DNA of 9,389 bases from Acidobacteriota bacterium (GTDB lineage Bacteria > Acidobacteriota > Blastocatellia > Pyrinomonadales > Pyrinomonadaceae): assembly GCA_019247865.1 (NCBI GenBank), contig JAFBAJ010000347.1, positions 1 to 9,389 of the forward strand. Direction: 5' to 3'. Shown in pieces: positions 1-5,998 of this stretch. Position 1 is the stretch's first letter; every line of letters starts with the position of its first letter. Below the pieces are notes generated by a model. That model was not told the origin of the DNA. It saw only the letters and a program-made list of their open reading frames with translations, and ran no database searches. A program made the position numbers and the translations under genes.

Positions 1-318
1 TTGTCCGTCTGCCAGGAAAAAACCGGCGGTGATGCTCGTGTGTACGTCCTCGCCCACGAGCAGCTCGTCGTTGAGCGGAGCCACGCGCGCGCCGTTGCGA
101 CGGAGCAGCGTCAGCATCTTGAAGCCGCTCAGACGGTGAATGACGGAGCTGACCTGCGGCGCGGAGAGCGGCGCGGGCGTCTGCGCCGGAGCGCTTGTGG
201 CCGGAGCAACCGGCGCAGATTGCGGCGCGGCCGGAGCCTGCTGCTGCGCGTAGACGGGCACGCCTCCCGCGGCGAGCAGGGCCAGAGTGAGCGAGACTTT
301 GTGAAATCTTAAAGCCAT
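1..318 (-). CDS. Secreted protein, N-terminal 106 residues (third gene of the sigma operon)
   Basis: The start is the ATG at 318, 14 bases after the stop of the anti-sigma gene, and the frame runs open past the left window end. A signal peptide is visible: positive residues R4, H6 and K7, a hydrophobic core at about 8-19, and a probable cleavage after V22-Y23-A24. An alanine/proline/glutamine-rich linker follows (about 25-50). The folded part then begins with VIHRLSGFKMLTLLRRNG and VHTSITAGFFLADG. The product is therefore exported to the periplasm or beyond. I do not recognise the family with certainty. Its place behind an ECF sigma/anti-sigma pair is where HtrA/DegP-like or PDZ-containing envelope stress proteins often sit, so a protease or PDZ protein is a reasonable guess from context only. 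No catalytic residues fall inside the window. The ribosome binding site is weak, suggesting coupling to the upstream gene. Confidence 0.7.
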   Translation of the reverse strand, partial: MALRFHKVSLTLALLAAGGVPVYAQQQAPAAPQSAPVAPATSAPAQTPAPLSAPQVSSVIHRLSGFKMLTLLRRNGARVAPLNDELLVGEDVHTSITAGFFLADGQ

Positions 319-332
319 CAATCTTAAATCTT

Positions 333-1145
333 TTACCACACGCCCTGCGCGCTTGAGACGAGCGTCGGCTGCGCGTCTCCCTGCTCGATCACGTCCTGCG
401 CGCCGAAGGTCACGGGGCGCAGGGAGACCGTCTGCGGTCGCGCGCTCTGATACAACGTCAGCGTCGCGGATTTTCTGGAAGTCGCGACGGGGACGGCGAT
501 GATCGTGCCAATCGGCCTGGTCGGATCGGGGATTCCCGGCGGCAAATAGTTCGTGGCGCTTGTGTTGGCGGAATCGCTCGCCAGAATATTTGGATCATTA
601 ACGGGATTACGTGGCGGCGCGTTGTAGGTCTTCACCGAATTATCGCGCGGCGGCATGGCTGCGTGCGGCGAGCCGTTCGTGGCGGCGATCACCGAACCGG
701 GGTCGAGGTTTGCTGCCTCATCCGGCCGCCTGGTCGGCACGAGCGCAGGAGAGGTCTGTGTCGTAGAGCGCGCGGAGGCGACTTCATGCAGCGGCGTGGT
801 CGAGCCGGGAGAAAGCCAGGTCTGCTTGAAGACGAGGCCGACGGCGATGAGCAGGACGAAAGAGGCCGCGAGCGCCAGCGACCACGCGCCGGGCGCGAAG
901 CGCAGACGTGCGCCACGCTGCGCGCCGTCGCTCTTTAATCCGGCGAGCCGCGCGCGGAGGCGAAAGTCGAAATCGGCGGGCGCGGCCACGACCTCTAAAC
1001 TTCCGATCAGACGCCGGAGCGCGGCCTGCTCATCTGCGAAGGCGCGGCACTCGGCGCATGATTCGAGATGCGCGCCCGCGCTTCCATTCAGGGCACGCGT
1101 CCCGTCCGACTCTTCGATCTCTCTGCGACATGCTTGGCAATTCAT
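333..1145 (-). CDS. Membrane-anchored zinc-finger anti-sigma factor (zf-HC2/RseA-like)
   Basis: This 270-residue protein should bind and silence the ECF sigma factor encoded just upstream, and release it on an envelope signal. The N-terminus has C3-x2-C6 and then H26-x3-C30-x2-C33, the HxxxCxxC arrangement of zinc-binding anti-sigma domains, within about the first 40 residues. One transmembrane helix lies at about 88-106. It is followed by about 160 residues that would sit in the periplasm, rich in proline, serine, threonine and asparagine in the first part and more strand-like near the end. The order, cytoplasmic zinc domain then helix then periplasmic sensor, fits RseA-type anti-sigma factors. 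The ATG at 1145 is placed 21 bases after the sigma stop and directly precedes the zinc motif, which fixes the start. Regulation by proteolysis is usual for such proteins but cannot be seen here. Confidence 0.88.
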   Translation of the reverse strand: MNCQACRREIEESDGTRALNGSAGAHLESCAECRAFADEQAALRRLIGSLEVVAAPADFDFRLRARLAGLKSDGAQRGARLRFAPGAWSLALAASFVLLIAVGLVFKQTWLSPGSTTPLHEVASARSTTQTSPALVPTRRPDEAANLDPGSVIAATNGSPHAAMPPRDNSVKTYNAPPRNPVNDPNILASDSANTSATNYLPPGIPDPTRPIGTIIAVPVATSRKSATLTLYQSARPQTVSLRPVTFGAQDVIEQGDAQPTLVSSAQGVW

Positions 1146-1166
1146 CTTGGCTTCAATCTCTCACTC

Positions 1167-1838
1167 TTAAAAATAGCTTCTCAGCTTCTCTCGCAGCAAC
1201 CCTCGCGCGCGACTGATGCGCGACTTGATCGTGCCCTCGCTCGTCTCCAGAATCCGCGAAATCTCTTCGTAGCTCTTGCCCTCAACGTCCCGCAGGACGA
1301 GCGGCGCGCGATACTTGTCCGGGAGGGTCTGGATGGCGCGCGCGACCGCTGTGCGCCGTTCGGCTTCGACCAGCTCCGTGTCCTGCAGGGGGCGTGCGTC
1401 CGGCGGATCGAACTCGACCGGCTCCGCTCCCTCCTTGCCCTGAAAAAATCCGGTCAGCGAGACCAGCTTGCGCCGCTTGCGCTTGCGCAGCTCGCTAATC
1501 GCGAGATTCGTCGCGATCCGGTAGATGTAGGTCGAGAACGCATGGCTCGTCTGGTAACGCTCCGCAGCCCTGTAGACGCGTACGAAAGTCTCCTGCGCCA
1601 GATCAACCGCCCCGTCGTAATCATTCGTCATCCGGTAAATATAGTTGGTGATCTGATTACGATAACGCCCGACCAGTTCGGCGAACGCGGCCTCGTCGCC
1701 CGCGCGCGTGGCTTCGAGCAGAGCATGATCCGAGAGGCTTTCGACGGCCTCGTCGGACTCCACGCCCGCACCGCGCAGGCGCAGCTCTTCGATGGAGGTC
1801 AGCGTATTCATCAGGGCAGGTAGGCTCAACAGGCGCAT
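1167..1838 (-). CDS. ECF-family RNA polymerase sigma factor (RpoE-like)
   Basis: It directs RNA polymerase to stress-response promoters. Numbering from the ATG at 1838 (223 residues), region 2 spans about 52-122 and includes the conserved stretch DLAQETFVRVYR (79-90) and the basic helix SELRKRKRRK. Region 4 spans about 169-219, with LPDKYRAPLVLRDVEGKSYE followed by the helix-turn-helix around SEGTIKSRISRAR. There is no region 1.1 or 3, as expected for ECF sigmas. The frame stays open to a GTG at 1871, which would add 11 residues. I prefer 1838 because GGAAGAG lies just upstream of that ATG, while the GTG abuts a GC palindrome and has no well-spaced ribosome site. A further ATG at 1811 has no ribosome site. 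The anti-sigma gene begins 21 bases downstream, so the pair is almost surely co-transcribed. Confidence 0.9.
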   Translation of the reverse strand: MRLLSLPALMNTLTSIEELRLRGAGVESDEAVESLSDHALLEATRAGDEAAFAELVGRYRNQITNYIYRMTNDYDGAVDLAQETFVRVYRAAERYQTSHAFSTYIYRIATNLAISELRKRKRRKLVSLTGFFQGKEGAEPVEFDPPDARPLQDTELVEAERRTAVARAIQTLPDKYRAPLVLRDVEGKSYEEISRILETSEGTIKSRISRARGLLREKLRSYF

Positions 1839-1873
1839 ACGCTCTTCCGCTTCTCTGCCGGGCGAATCCACGC

Positions 1874-1887
1874 CCGGCGCGCGCCGG
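1874..1887. repeat. 14-bp perfect palindrome in the sigma operon leader
   Basis: CCGGCGC is followed directly by GCGCCGG, a perfect palindrome without a loop. It lies between the TATAAT box (1907-1912) and the sigma factor start. It could be a protein-binding site overlapping the early transcribed region. It may also be chance in very GC-rich DNA, where such CG-alternating words are common. Confidence 0.3.
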
Positions 1888-1906
1888 CGGCCTCTCCGAA
1901 TCAGTA

Positions 1907-1912
1907 ATTATA
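1907..1912 (-). promoter_or_regulatory. Candidate -10 box (TATAAT) of the sigma operon
   Basis: A perfect TATAAT reads on the minus strand in strongly GC-rich surroundings, about 70 bases before the ATG of the sigma factor gene. No good TTGACA-like -35 lies 16-18 bases upstream (CTGCGG at 17). This makes it a housekeeping-type promoter candidate only. Confidence 0.35.
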
Positions 1913-1938
1913 CACACCCGGACCACCGCCCGCAGTTG

Positions 1939-1966
1939 ATACACGCGCGGGTCGGCCGCCGGTTCC
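1939..1966 (-). promoter_or_regulatory. Candidate ECF-type promoter (GGAAC-N17-GTGTAT) for autoregulation
   Basis: On the minus strand GGAAC (1966-1962) is followed after 17 bases by GTGTAT (1944-1939). GGAAC is the typical -35 core of RpoE/SigE-type sigma factors, which usually transcribe their own operon. The -10 side is less conserved among families, so this match is suggestive only. Transcription would begin near 1933, giving a leader of roughly 95 bases before the ATG at 1838. Confidence 0.25.
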
Positions 1967-1976
1967 AACAAAACAG

Positions 1977-2055
1977 GTCCCAAGTCAGAAAGTCCCAAGT
2001 CCCAAGTCAAGAGACTGTCTTTGACCTGGGACTTGAGACTTGTTTGACCTGGGAC
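1977..2055. repeat. AGTCCCA-type tandem and inverted repeat cluster
   Basis: Three copies of GTCCCAAGTC lie on the plus strand (1977-1986, 1992-2001, 1999-2008, the last two overlapping so that the period is 7 bases). Two inverted copies with one change, GACCTGGGAC, follow at 2023-2032 and 2046-2055. The best hairpin pairs 1996-2010 (CAAGTCCCAAGTCAA) with 2021-2035 (TTGACCTGGGACTTG), giving 15 pairs with one G-U position and a 10-base loop. The cluster begins 7 bases after the stop of the minus-strand gene at 2063, so it lies in that gene's 3' untranslated region. On the minus strand a TTTTG run follows the last unit. It may slow or end transcription, but it does not have the form of a simple intrinsic terminator. 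The composition differs from the genes around it, suggesting a dispersed intergenic repeat. Confidence 0.8.
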
Positions 2056-2062
2056 TCTTTCT

Positions 2063-2959
2063 TTAAGGTCTGACGGCGGTCGTCGGCTGGGGAGCTTCGC
2101 CGTTCAGAAACAGCGTCTCGTCAATCCTGAGGCCGTACGTGACGGTCATGATCTGCGTCTCTTCGACCTGCTTGTCGTCTCTGTAGAGCACCGAACGGTA
2201 GGGGACGAGCGTGCCCTGCACGACGTGATAGTCGTAGAACTTACGCGTGAACTTGCCGGACACGTCCGGGTCTTCGTAATCGAGCGAGAGCACGCGGCCC
2301 GTCTTGGCGCTGATGTAGTAGCGCGTCTTACGCTGCTCTTTGTCCGTCACGTCAAGGACGTACATGTCCACGCCCATCTGCTTGTCCTTGCGGATATAGG
2401 TGATAGTCGAGCCGTTCTCCTTGTAACGCAGGATGGCGTCGAGGCCATGCCGCTGGCGATTGATGAAATCCTGCGAAACGTCCTGGCGCGGCGTGAAGAC
2501 GGTTTCGTTGATGATGCCCCAGACCTGGCCGCCGGAATAGACGAGCGAGTACTCGGCGGTCGGCATCTTCTGCTCCATCCGAATGCGGTCTTTATCCATG
2601 CTCTCGCCCTGGATAAAGCGGCGCTCGTAGGAAAGCTCTTCGATCTTGCCATCGGCGGCGTTGCGCCGGATGATGCCGCGCTCGATGCCGCTGTGACGAA
2701 CCTGTATGAGCACCTGTCGATTGCCGTTGAGATAGACGACCGTCTCCGCAACGGCCTCGGCGGTGAGCTCTTTCCCGGCGTCCTGCTTCACCTGTGCGGA
2801 CTTGTCCGGGGCAGGTTTTTCCTTCTTAGGTTTTTCCTTCTTCTCAGACTTGGGCGCAGCCTGCTGTTGCGCGGCGACCCCGGCGGGGGCTGAGACGAGA
2901 CCTGCGCCTGCCGCCAGCAGCGCAAACCACAGGGCAAGAGATTTGTTGCGTCGAAACAC
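2063..2959 (-). CDS. Secreted protein of unknown function with Lys/Pro-rich linker
   Basis: This is a 298-residue exported protein that I cannot assign to a family. The start is the GTG at 2959. It has AAGGAG 11 bases upstream and opens directly into a signal peptide: R3, R4 and K6, a hydrophobic stretch at about 8-24, and a likely cleavage near V28-A29-A30. The frame is open 79 codons further upstream, but that part lacks protein-like character and contains the intergenic region. A charged linker at about 36-59 is made of KSEKKEKPKKEKP-type sequence. The remaining 230 residues are rich in alternating hydrophobic/charged strands (for example TRYYISAKTGRVLSLDYED and TRKFYDYHVVQGTLVPYRSV), a pattern resembling the beta-sheet of LolA/LolB-like or MucB-like lipoprotein-binding folds. 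That resemblance is weak inference. There are no cysteines for a lipobox. The gene stands alone and is divergent from the ATP-grasp gene. Confidence 0.78.
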   Translation of the reverse strand: MFRRNKSLALWFALLAAGAGLVSAPAGVAAQQQAAPKSEKKEKPKKEKPAPDKSAQVKQDAGKELTAEAVAETVVYLNGNRQVLIQVRHSGIERGIIRRNAADGKIEELSYERRFIQGESMDKDRIRMEQKMPTAEYSLVYSGGQVWGIINETVFTPRQDVSQDFINRQRHGLDAILRYKENGSTITYIRKDKQMGVDMYVLDVTDKEQRKTRYYISAKTGRVLSLDYEDPDVSGKFTRKFYDYHVVQGTLVPYRSVLYRDDKQVEETQIMTVTYGLRIDETLFLNGEAPQPTTAVRP

Positions 2960-2970
2960 TTGTTGGGCTT

Positions 2971-2976
2971 CTCCTT
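2971..2976 (-). promoter_or_regulatory. Ribosome binding site fixing the GTG start at 2959
   Basis: AAGGAG on the minus strand lies 11 bases before GTG 2959. It decides this start over the upstream in-frame ATG at 3196, which would place 79 non-protein-like residues before the signal peptide. Confidence 0.7.
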
Positions 2977-3128
2977 CGAGCTTGAAATCCACTGGGAACG
3001 GCGGGGAAGTCGGGCCATTCGTTTCAGCAAATTGTAACACAGCAGGTTTAAAATCGCTGCTTGCGCCTTCCCCAATGAGGCAAATCTTATTGATGCGGCA
3101 GAGGCTTAGAGTGGATGCCCGCCGCTGT

Positions 3129-3158
3129 TTGACAAGGCCGCTCCGGGGAAGGTAGAGT
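3129..3158 (+). promoter_or_regulatory. Sigma-70-type promoter for the ATP-grasp gene
   Basis: A perfect TTGACA (3129-3134) is followed after 18 bases by TAGAGT (3153-3158). The same -35, spacing and -10 occur on the minus strand at 8154-8125, ahead of the TPR operon. The repeated pattern raises confidence in both. Transcription would begin near 3165, giving a leader of about 117 bases before ATG 3282. Confidence 0.5.
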
Positions 3159-3281
3159 GCACGGTTTTCCAAGAGAAGCTGGACGCGACAGGACATCTGC
3201 GGGCGAGTTTCAGTGCCTCTTTATGCCCTGGCGCAGAGGATTCAGACAAGGCTTTTACATATTTGAAAGGACATCACAGTT

Positions 3282-4484
3282 ATGAAGAAAGTTGGGCTGC
3301 TGGTCGGCCGTGAAAAATCATTTCCACAGGCACTTATCGACAAGATCAACGAGCGCGGCCAGGGCGAAGTGACCGCCGAATTCGTCGAGGTCGGCGGCGT
3401 CCGCGCCGTCGAAGCGCGCAGATATGACCTCATCATTGACCGTATCTCGCACGAAGTTCCCTTCTATCGCGGCTTCGTCAAGCGCTGCGTGCTCGAAGGC
3501 ACGAAACTCATCAACAATCCGTTCTGGTGGTCTGCGGACGACAAGTTCTTCAACTACTCGCTCGCGGCGAAGCTCGGCGTGGCCGTGCCTAAGACGGTGC
3601 TTCTGCCGCAGCAGGACTACATCGAAGGCATCGTCAGCGAGAGCCTGCGCAATCTGGAATTTCCGCTCGACTGGGAAGGCATCGTCGAGTACGTCGGGAT
3701 GCCCGCCATCATCAAGCCCTTCGACGGCGGCGGCTGGAAGAACGTCTCGCGCGTCAACTCGCTCGAAGAGCTGTGGGAGGTCTACAACACGACCGGCACG
3801 CTCTGCATGACCCTGCAGGAGTTCATCAACTTCGACCAGTTCGTGCGCTGCTACTGTATCGGGCAGGAAGAGGTCATGATCATGCCCTACGATCCGACCA
3901 AAGGTTACCTGTCGGGCGAGCAATACATCAACGACCCCAACTATCTTTCGCCGGAGCTGGCCGAGCGCGTGACCAAAGACGTGCGGACGCTCTGCACCGC
4001 GCTGGGCTACGACATCAACACGGTCGAGTTCGCCATCAAGGACGGCATCCCGTACGCCATCGACTTTATGAATCCTGCGCCGGACGCAGACCTTCATTCG
4101 GTCGGCGAGTTCTATCACAACTGGGTCGTCAATGCTGTGACCGACCTCGTCTTCAAGCGCCTCGGCGAGCCGCAGGGCAAGACGCGTTATCGCTGGGACT
4201 CGTTTCTGAGCCCGGAGCCGCCGCAGCAGTTGATGTCGGCCGTCGCTTCCGCCACAGAGCAGGCGGCGCGCACCATCGTCCCGGAGCCCGTCCGCGAAGT
4301 CGGCTCTGACATCGTCGCCGGCATGACCGAGATGGTTTCGGAAGCGGCCACGGCCGTGACAGACCTCGTCAGCTCGGTCATCGAGCCGAAATCCGAGGGC
4401 AAGGCCAAAGCGACCAGAGCCAAGAGCGCAGATAAGAGCGCCGCCAGGAAGAGCGCCCCGCGCTCGAAGAAGACTTCGGCGTAA
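3282..4484 (+). CDS. ATP-grasp domain protein with Lys/Ala-rich C-terminal tail
   Basis: A 400-residue cytoplasmic protein of the ATP-grasp superfamily (carboxylate-amine ligases). These enzymes use ATP to make an acyl phosphate and join it to an amine or thiol; the substrate here is unknown. Expected features are visible: the first lysine in DDKFFNYSLAAKLGV (K88), the nucleotide-binding IIKPFDGGGW with K145 and the glycine loop 149-151, the hinge LQEFI with E180, and acidic/amide metal ligands E249, D261 and N264 in VEFAIKDG and IDFMNP. The catalytic part ends near residue 310. A helical alanine/valine-rich stretch (about 318-369) and a basic tail (370-400) follow; the tail has 8 Lys and 3 Arg against 2 acidic residues and recalls histone H1 or AlgP-type tails. 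The start is ATG 3282 with AAAGGA 10 bases upstream. It appears to be transcribed alone. No partner peptide or second ligase gene lies next to it. Confidence 0.85.
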   Translation: MKKVGLLVGREKSFPQALIDKINERGQGEVTAEFVEVGGVRAVEARRYDLIIDRISHEVPFYRGFVKRCVLEGTKLINNPFWWSADDKFFNYSLAAKLGVAVPKTVLLPQQDYIEGIVSESLRNLEFPLDWEGIVEYVGMPAIIKPFDGGGWKNVSRVNSLEELWEVYNTTGTLCMTLQEFINFDQFVRCYCIGQEEVMIMPYDPTKGYLSGEQYINDPNYLSPELAERVTKDVRTLCTALGYDINTVEFAIKDGIPYAIDFMNPAPDADLHSVGEFYHNWVVNAVTDLVFKRLGEPQGKTRYRWDSFLSPEPPQQLMSAVASATEQAARTIVPEPVREVGSDIVAGMTEMVSEAATAVTDLVSSVIEPKSEGKAKATRAKSADKSAARKSAPRSKKTSA

Positions 4485-4492
4485 AGAAAACG

Positions 4493-4565
4493 TCTCACGC
4501 AAAGGCGCAAAGACGCAAAGAAAAGCTCAATGCCTTTCTTTGCGTCTTTGCGCCTTTGCGTGAGA
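4493..4565. terminator. 31-bp perfect inverted repeat of CGCAAAG words; likely bidirectional terminator
   Basis: The left arm 4493-4523 and right arm 4535-4565 are perfect reverse complements with an 11-base loop (AGCTCAATGCC). Each arm contains three consecutive (A/G)CGCAAAG words with an 8-base period. The element fills the gap between two convergent genes: it begins 8 bases after the ATP-grasp stop and ends 2 bases before the stop codon of the minus-strand gene. On the minus strand the stem is followed by CGTTTTCTTT, a usable T-rich tail. On the plus strand only ATTTC follows. Similar CGCAAAG hairpins are, from general knowledge, dispersed in several bacterial lineages, so it may also be a mobile palindromic repeat. 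The terminator role is inferred from position and structure. Confidence 0.75.
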
Positions 4566-4567
4566 TT

Positions 4568-5998
4568 TCAGCTTGCCTTGCGTCTGTGCGAGAGGAGCCT
4601 TCCTCCGGCGGCGACGATAATCCAGGCGAGAATGGAGACGGAAGCGAGCGACCAGCCGACGGTCGCGAGCGAATCGTCGAGCGAGACGCCGACCAGCAGC
4701 AGGAGCAGGCTCGCGAGCGTCAGGCGCACGCTGATCTTGCGCGCGCGCTGGATCTGTTGCAGCCACCCGAACCGGCTCAGCTCCGCCGCGAGATAATTAT
4801 CATCATCATTCAAGAGCGCGTAATAATCGGCCTCACAACGCGCAAAGCGAGCCTGAGCTTCATCCGACGCGATCCGCGCAGCAGCGTTGTAATGATGTAT
4901 GACGTGCGCCAGCTTGCCGTTGCGGAGAGCGACTTCGGCCAGCCCCAGCTCCGCACGAAAGGCGCGTGGATCGGATTCCAGCGCGCGGCGGAACATGCGC
5001 GCAGCCTGTGACAGGTCGCCGTACTCAAAGAAGCTCTCGCCGATGCGCGAGAGCAGTTGCGCGTCGTCGCCTGCCCGCCGCGCCGCCAGCCGCAAGCCCG
5101 CACGCGCCCTGCTCAGCAAACGCCCGTCGCTCATCGCGCTCGCCTGCGAACGCAGAAAGCGCGCGAACTCATAGATCAGCCGGCCGTCTCGCGGCGTCAT
5201 CAGCAGCGCGCGCCGGAAGGCTTCCGCAGATTGTCTGAGCCGCCCCGCCGCTCTCAGCTCATTGGCCGCGCGACGCAACAACTCGGCTCGCTCAGGATCA
5301 ACTTCGGACAGCTCGCCTGTCTCCGCGCGCTGGCGACGAACACGCCGCTTCGCGTTCGGCAAGAGGTCTGCCGTCGCGCCTTCGAGCACGTCCGTCGAAG
5401 CAAGCTGTAACAGCTTGACTTTCAAATTCAACGCGCCCGGCTCGATCAGGTAATCGCGCAGCTCGCGCGAGCGCGCGTCCAGCTTATCGTCCGCGACGAG
5501 CGGAAAGAGCGTCCGAATCATGTTCCGGTAGCTGCGCCCGCCGGAGGCGAAGATGAAGGTCACGCCCTTCCCGGTGATCTCGCTGCGATAGCGATAACGC
5601 ACGCGCCCGCCGCGCCGCAGCGTACGCACGGCCATCGTCTCGACGCGTTCGATCTCTTCGATCTGCAACTCCAGCGCGCGACCGCGCAGGATTCTCAGCA
5701 GCAATGGGAACAGCCCTTTGCGCGCCAGCGTGTGTCCGTCGAAGACCACGCGGTCGGTATAAGCGAGTGCGGGAATGACGAGCCAGGTGAGCCCCAGTAG
5801 TATGAGCGCGGCGAGGTCGTCTTCCATGCGCAGGAGCAGAGCTACGGCGAAGTTGAGGGTGCAGATGACGGCCAGATAATCTCCGGGCGAGACGCGCACG
5901 CTGGCGAGGCGCGGGCGTTTGGAGGGCGGCAGCACGCGCTCTGCTGCGGCGGCGCGTGCCACTGCTTCCGACGCCTGCATACGTGCTGTTTCGTTCAC
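4568..5998 (-). CDS. Four-helix membrane protein with PH-like segment and TPRs
   Basis: This 476-residue protein is of unknown function. Order of parts: an alanine-rich N-terminus; two transmembrane helices (about 41-56 and 62-80); a strand-rich segment at about 83-190 that begins TDRVVFDGHTLARKGLF and continues ELQIEEIERVE, resembling bacterial PH-like (bPH2) domains that follow paired helices; TPR-like helices at about 236-310 and 311-405 (for example GRLRQSAEAFRRALLMTPRD and GDLSQAARMFRRALESDPRA); and two C-terminal helices (about 425-440 and 447-465) ending in a basic tail. The TPR part probably faces the cytoplasm and would serve as a protein-binding scaffold; this is inference. The start GTG at 5998 overlaps the upstream gene's TGA as GTGA, with AGAGAA just before it, so translation is probably coupled. 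I know of no named family with this full layout. Confidence 0.82.
   Translation of the reverse strand: MNETARMQASEAVARAAAAERVLPPSKRPRLASVRVSPGDYLAVICTLNFAVALLLRMEDDLAALILLGLTWLVIPALAYTDRVVFDGHTLARKGLFPLLLRILRGRALELQIEEIERVETMAVRTLRRGGRVRYRYRSEITGKGVTFIFASGGRSYRNMIRTLFPLVADDKLDARSRELRDYLIEPGALNLKVKLLQLASTDVLEGATADLLPNAKRRVRRQRAETGELSEVDPERAELLRRAANELRAAGRLRQSAEAFRRALLMTPRDGRLIYEFARFLRSQASAMSDGRLLSRARAGLRLAARRAGDDAQLLSRIGESFFEYGDLSQAARMFRRALESDPRAFRAELGLAEVALRNGKLAHVIHHYNAAARIASDEAQARFARCEADYYALLNDDDNYLAAELSRFGWLQQIQRARKISVRLTLASLLLLLVGVSLDDSLATVGWSLASVSILAWIIVAAGGRLLSHRRKAS

Larger units (their letters stand above)
2960..3281. other. 322-base divergent intergenic region
   Basis: It separates the GTG start at 2959 (minus) from the ATG at 3282 (plus). 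Plus strand: a TTGACA-N18-TAGAGT promoter at 3129-3158 and AAAGGA at 3266-3271 before the ATP-grasp gene. Minus strand: TACAAT at 3036-3031, without a convincing -35, is a possible -10 for the secreted protein gene and would give a leader of about 65 bases. I see no further gene. The minus-strand frame continuing through it does not look coding. Confidence 0.6.

Noticed and set aside
1..312. Plus-strand frame of 103 residues
   Set aside because: Arginine-rich shadow; the minus strand has a clear signal peptide and linker starting at 318.
655..1170. Plus-strand frame of 171 residues opposite the anti-sigma gene
   Set aside because: Low-complexity Ala/Arg/Ser product with no domain; the opposite strand encodes a recognisable zinc finger and membrane helix.
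1068..1823. Plus-strand frame of 251 residues opposite the sigma factor gene
   Set aside because: Mirror of a conserved ECF sigma gene; no own ribosome site or motif.
1977..2055. CRISPR array
   Set aside because: Units are 10 bases, overlapping and inverted, with no regular spacers.
2960..3196. 79-codon upstream extension of the secreted protein gene
   Set aside because: It does not look like protein, would put a signal peptide inside the chain, overlaps a plus-strand promoter, and ignores the AAGGAG/GTG pair at 2976-2957.
3318..4502. 394-residue minus-strand frame opposite the ATP-grasp gene
   Set aside because: Long antisense open frames are common in GC-rich genes; the product is a Arg/Asp/Val-rich shadow and the plus strand has all ATP-grasp motifs.
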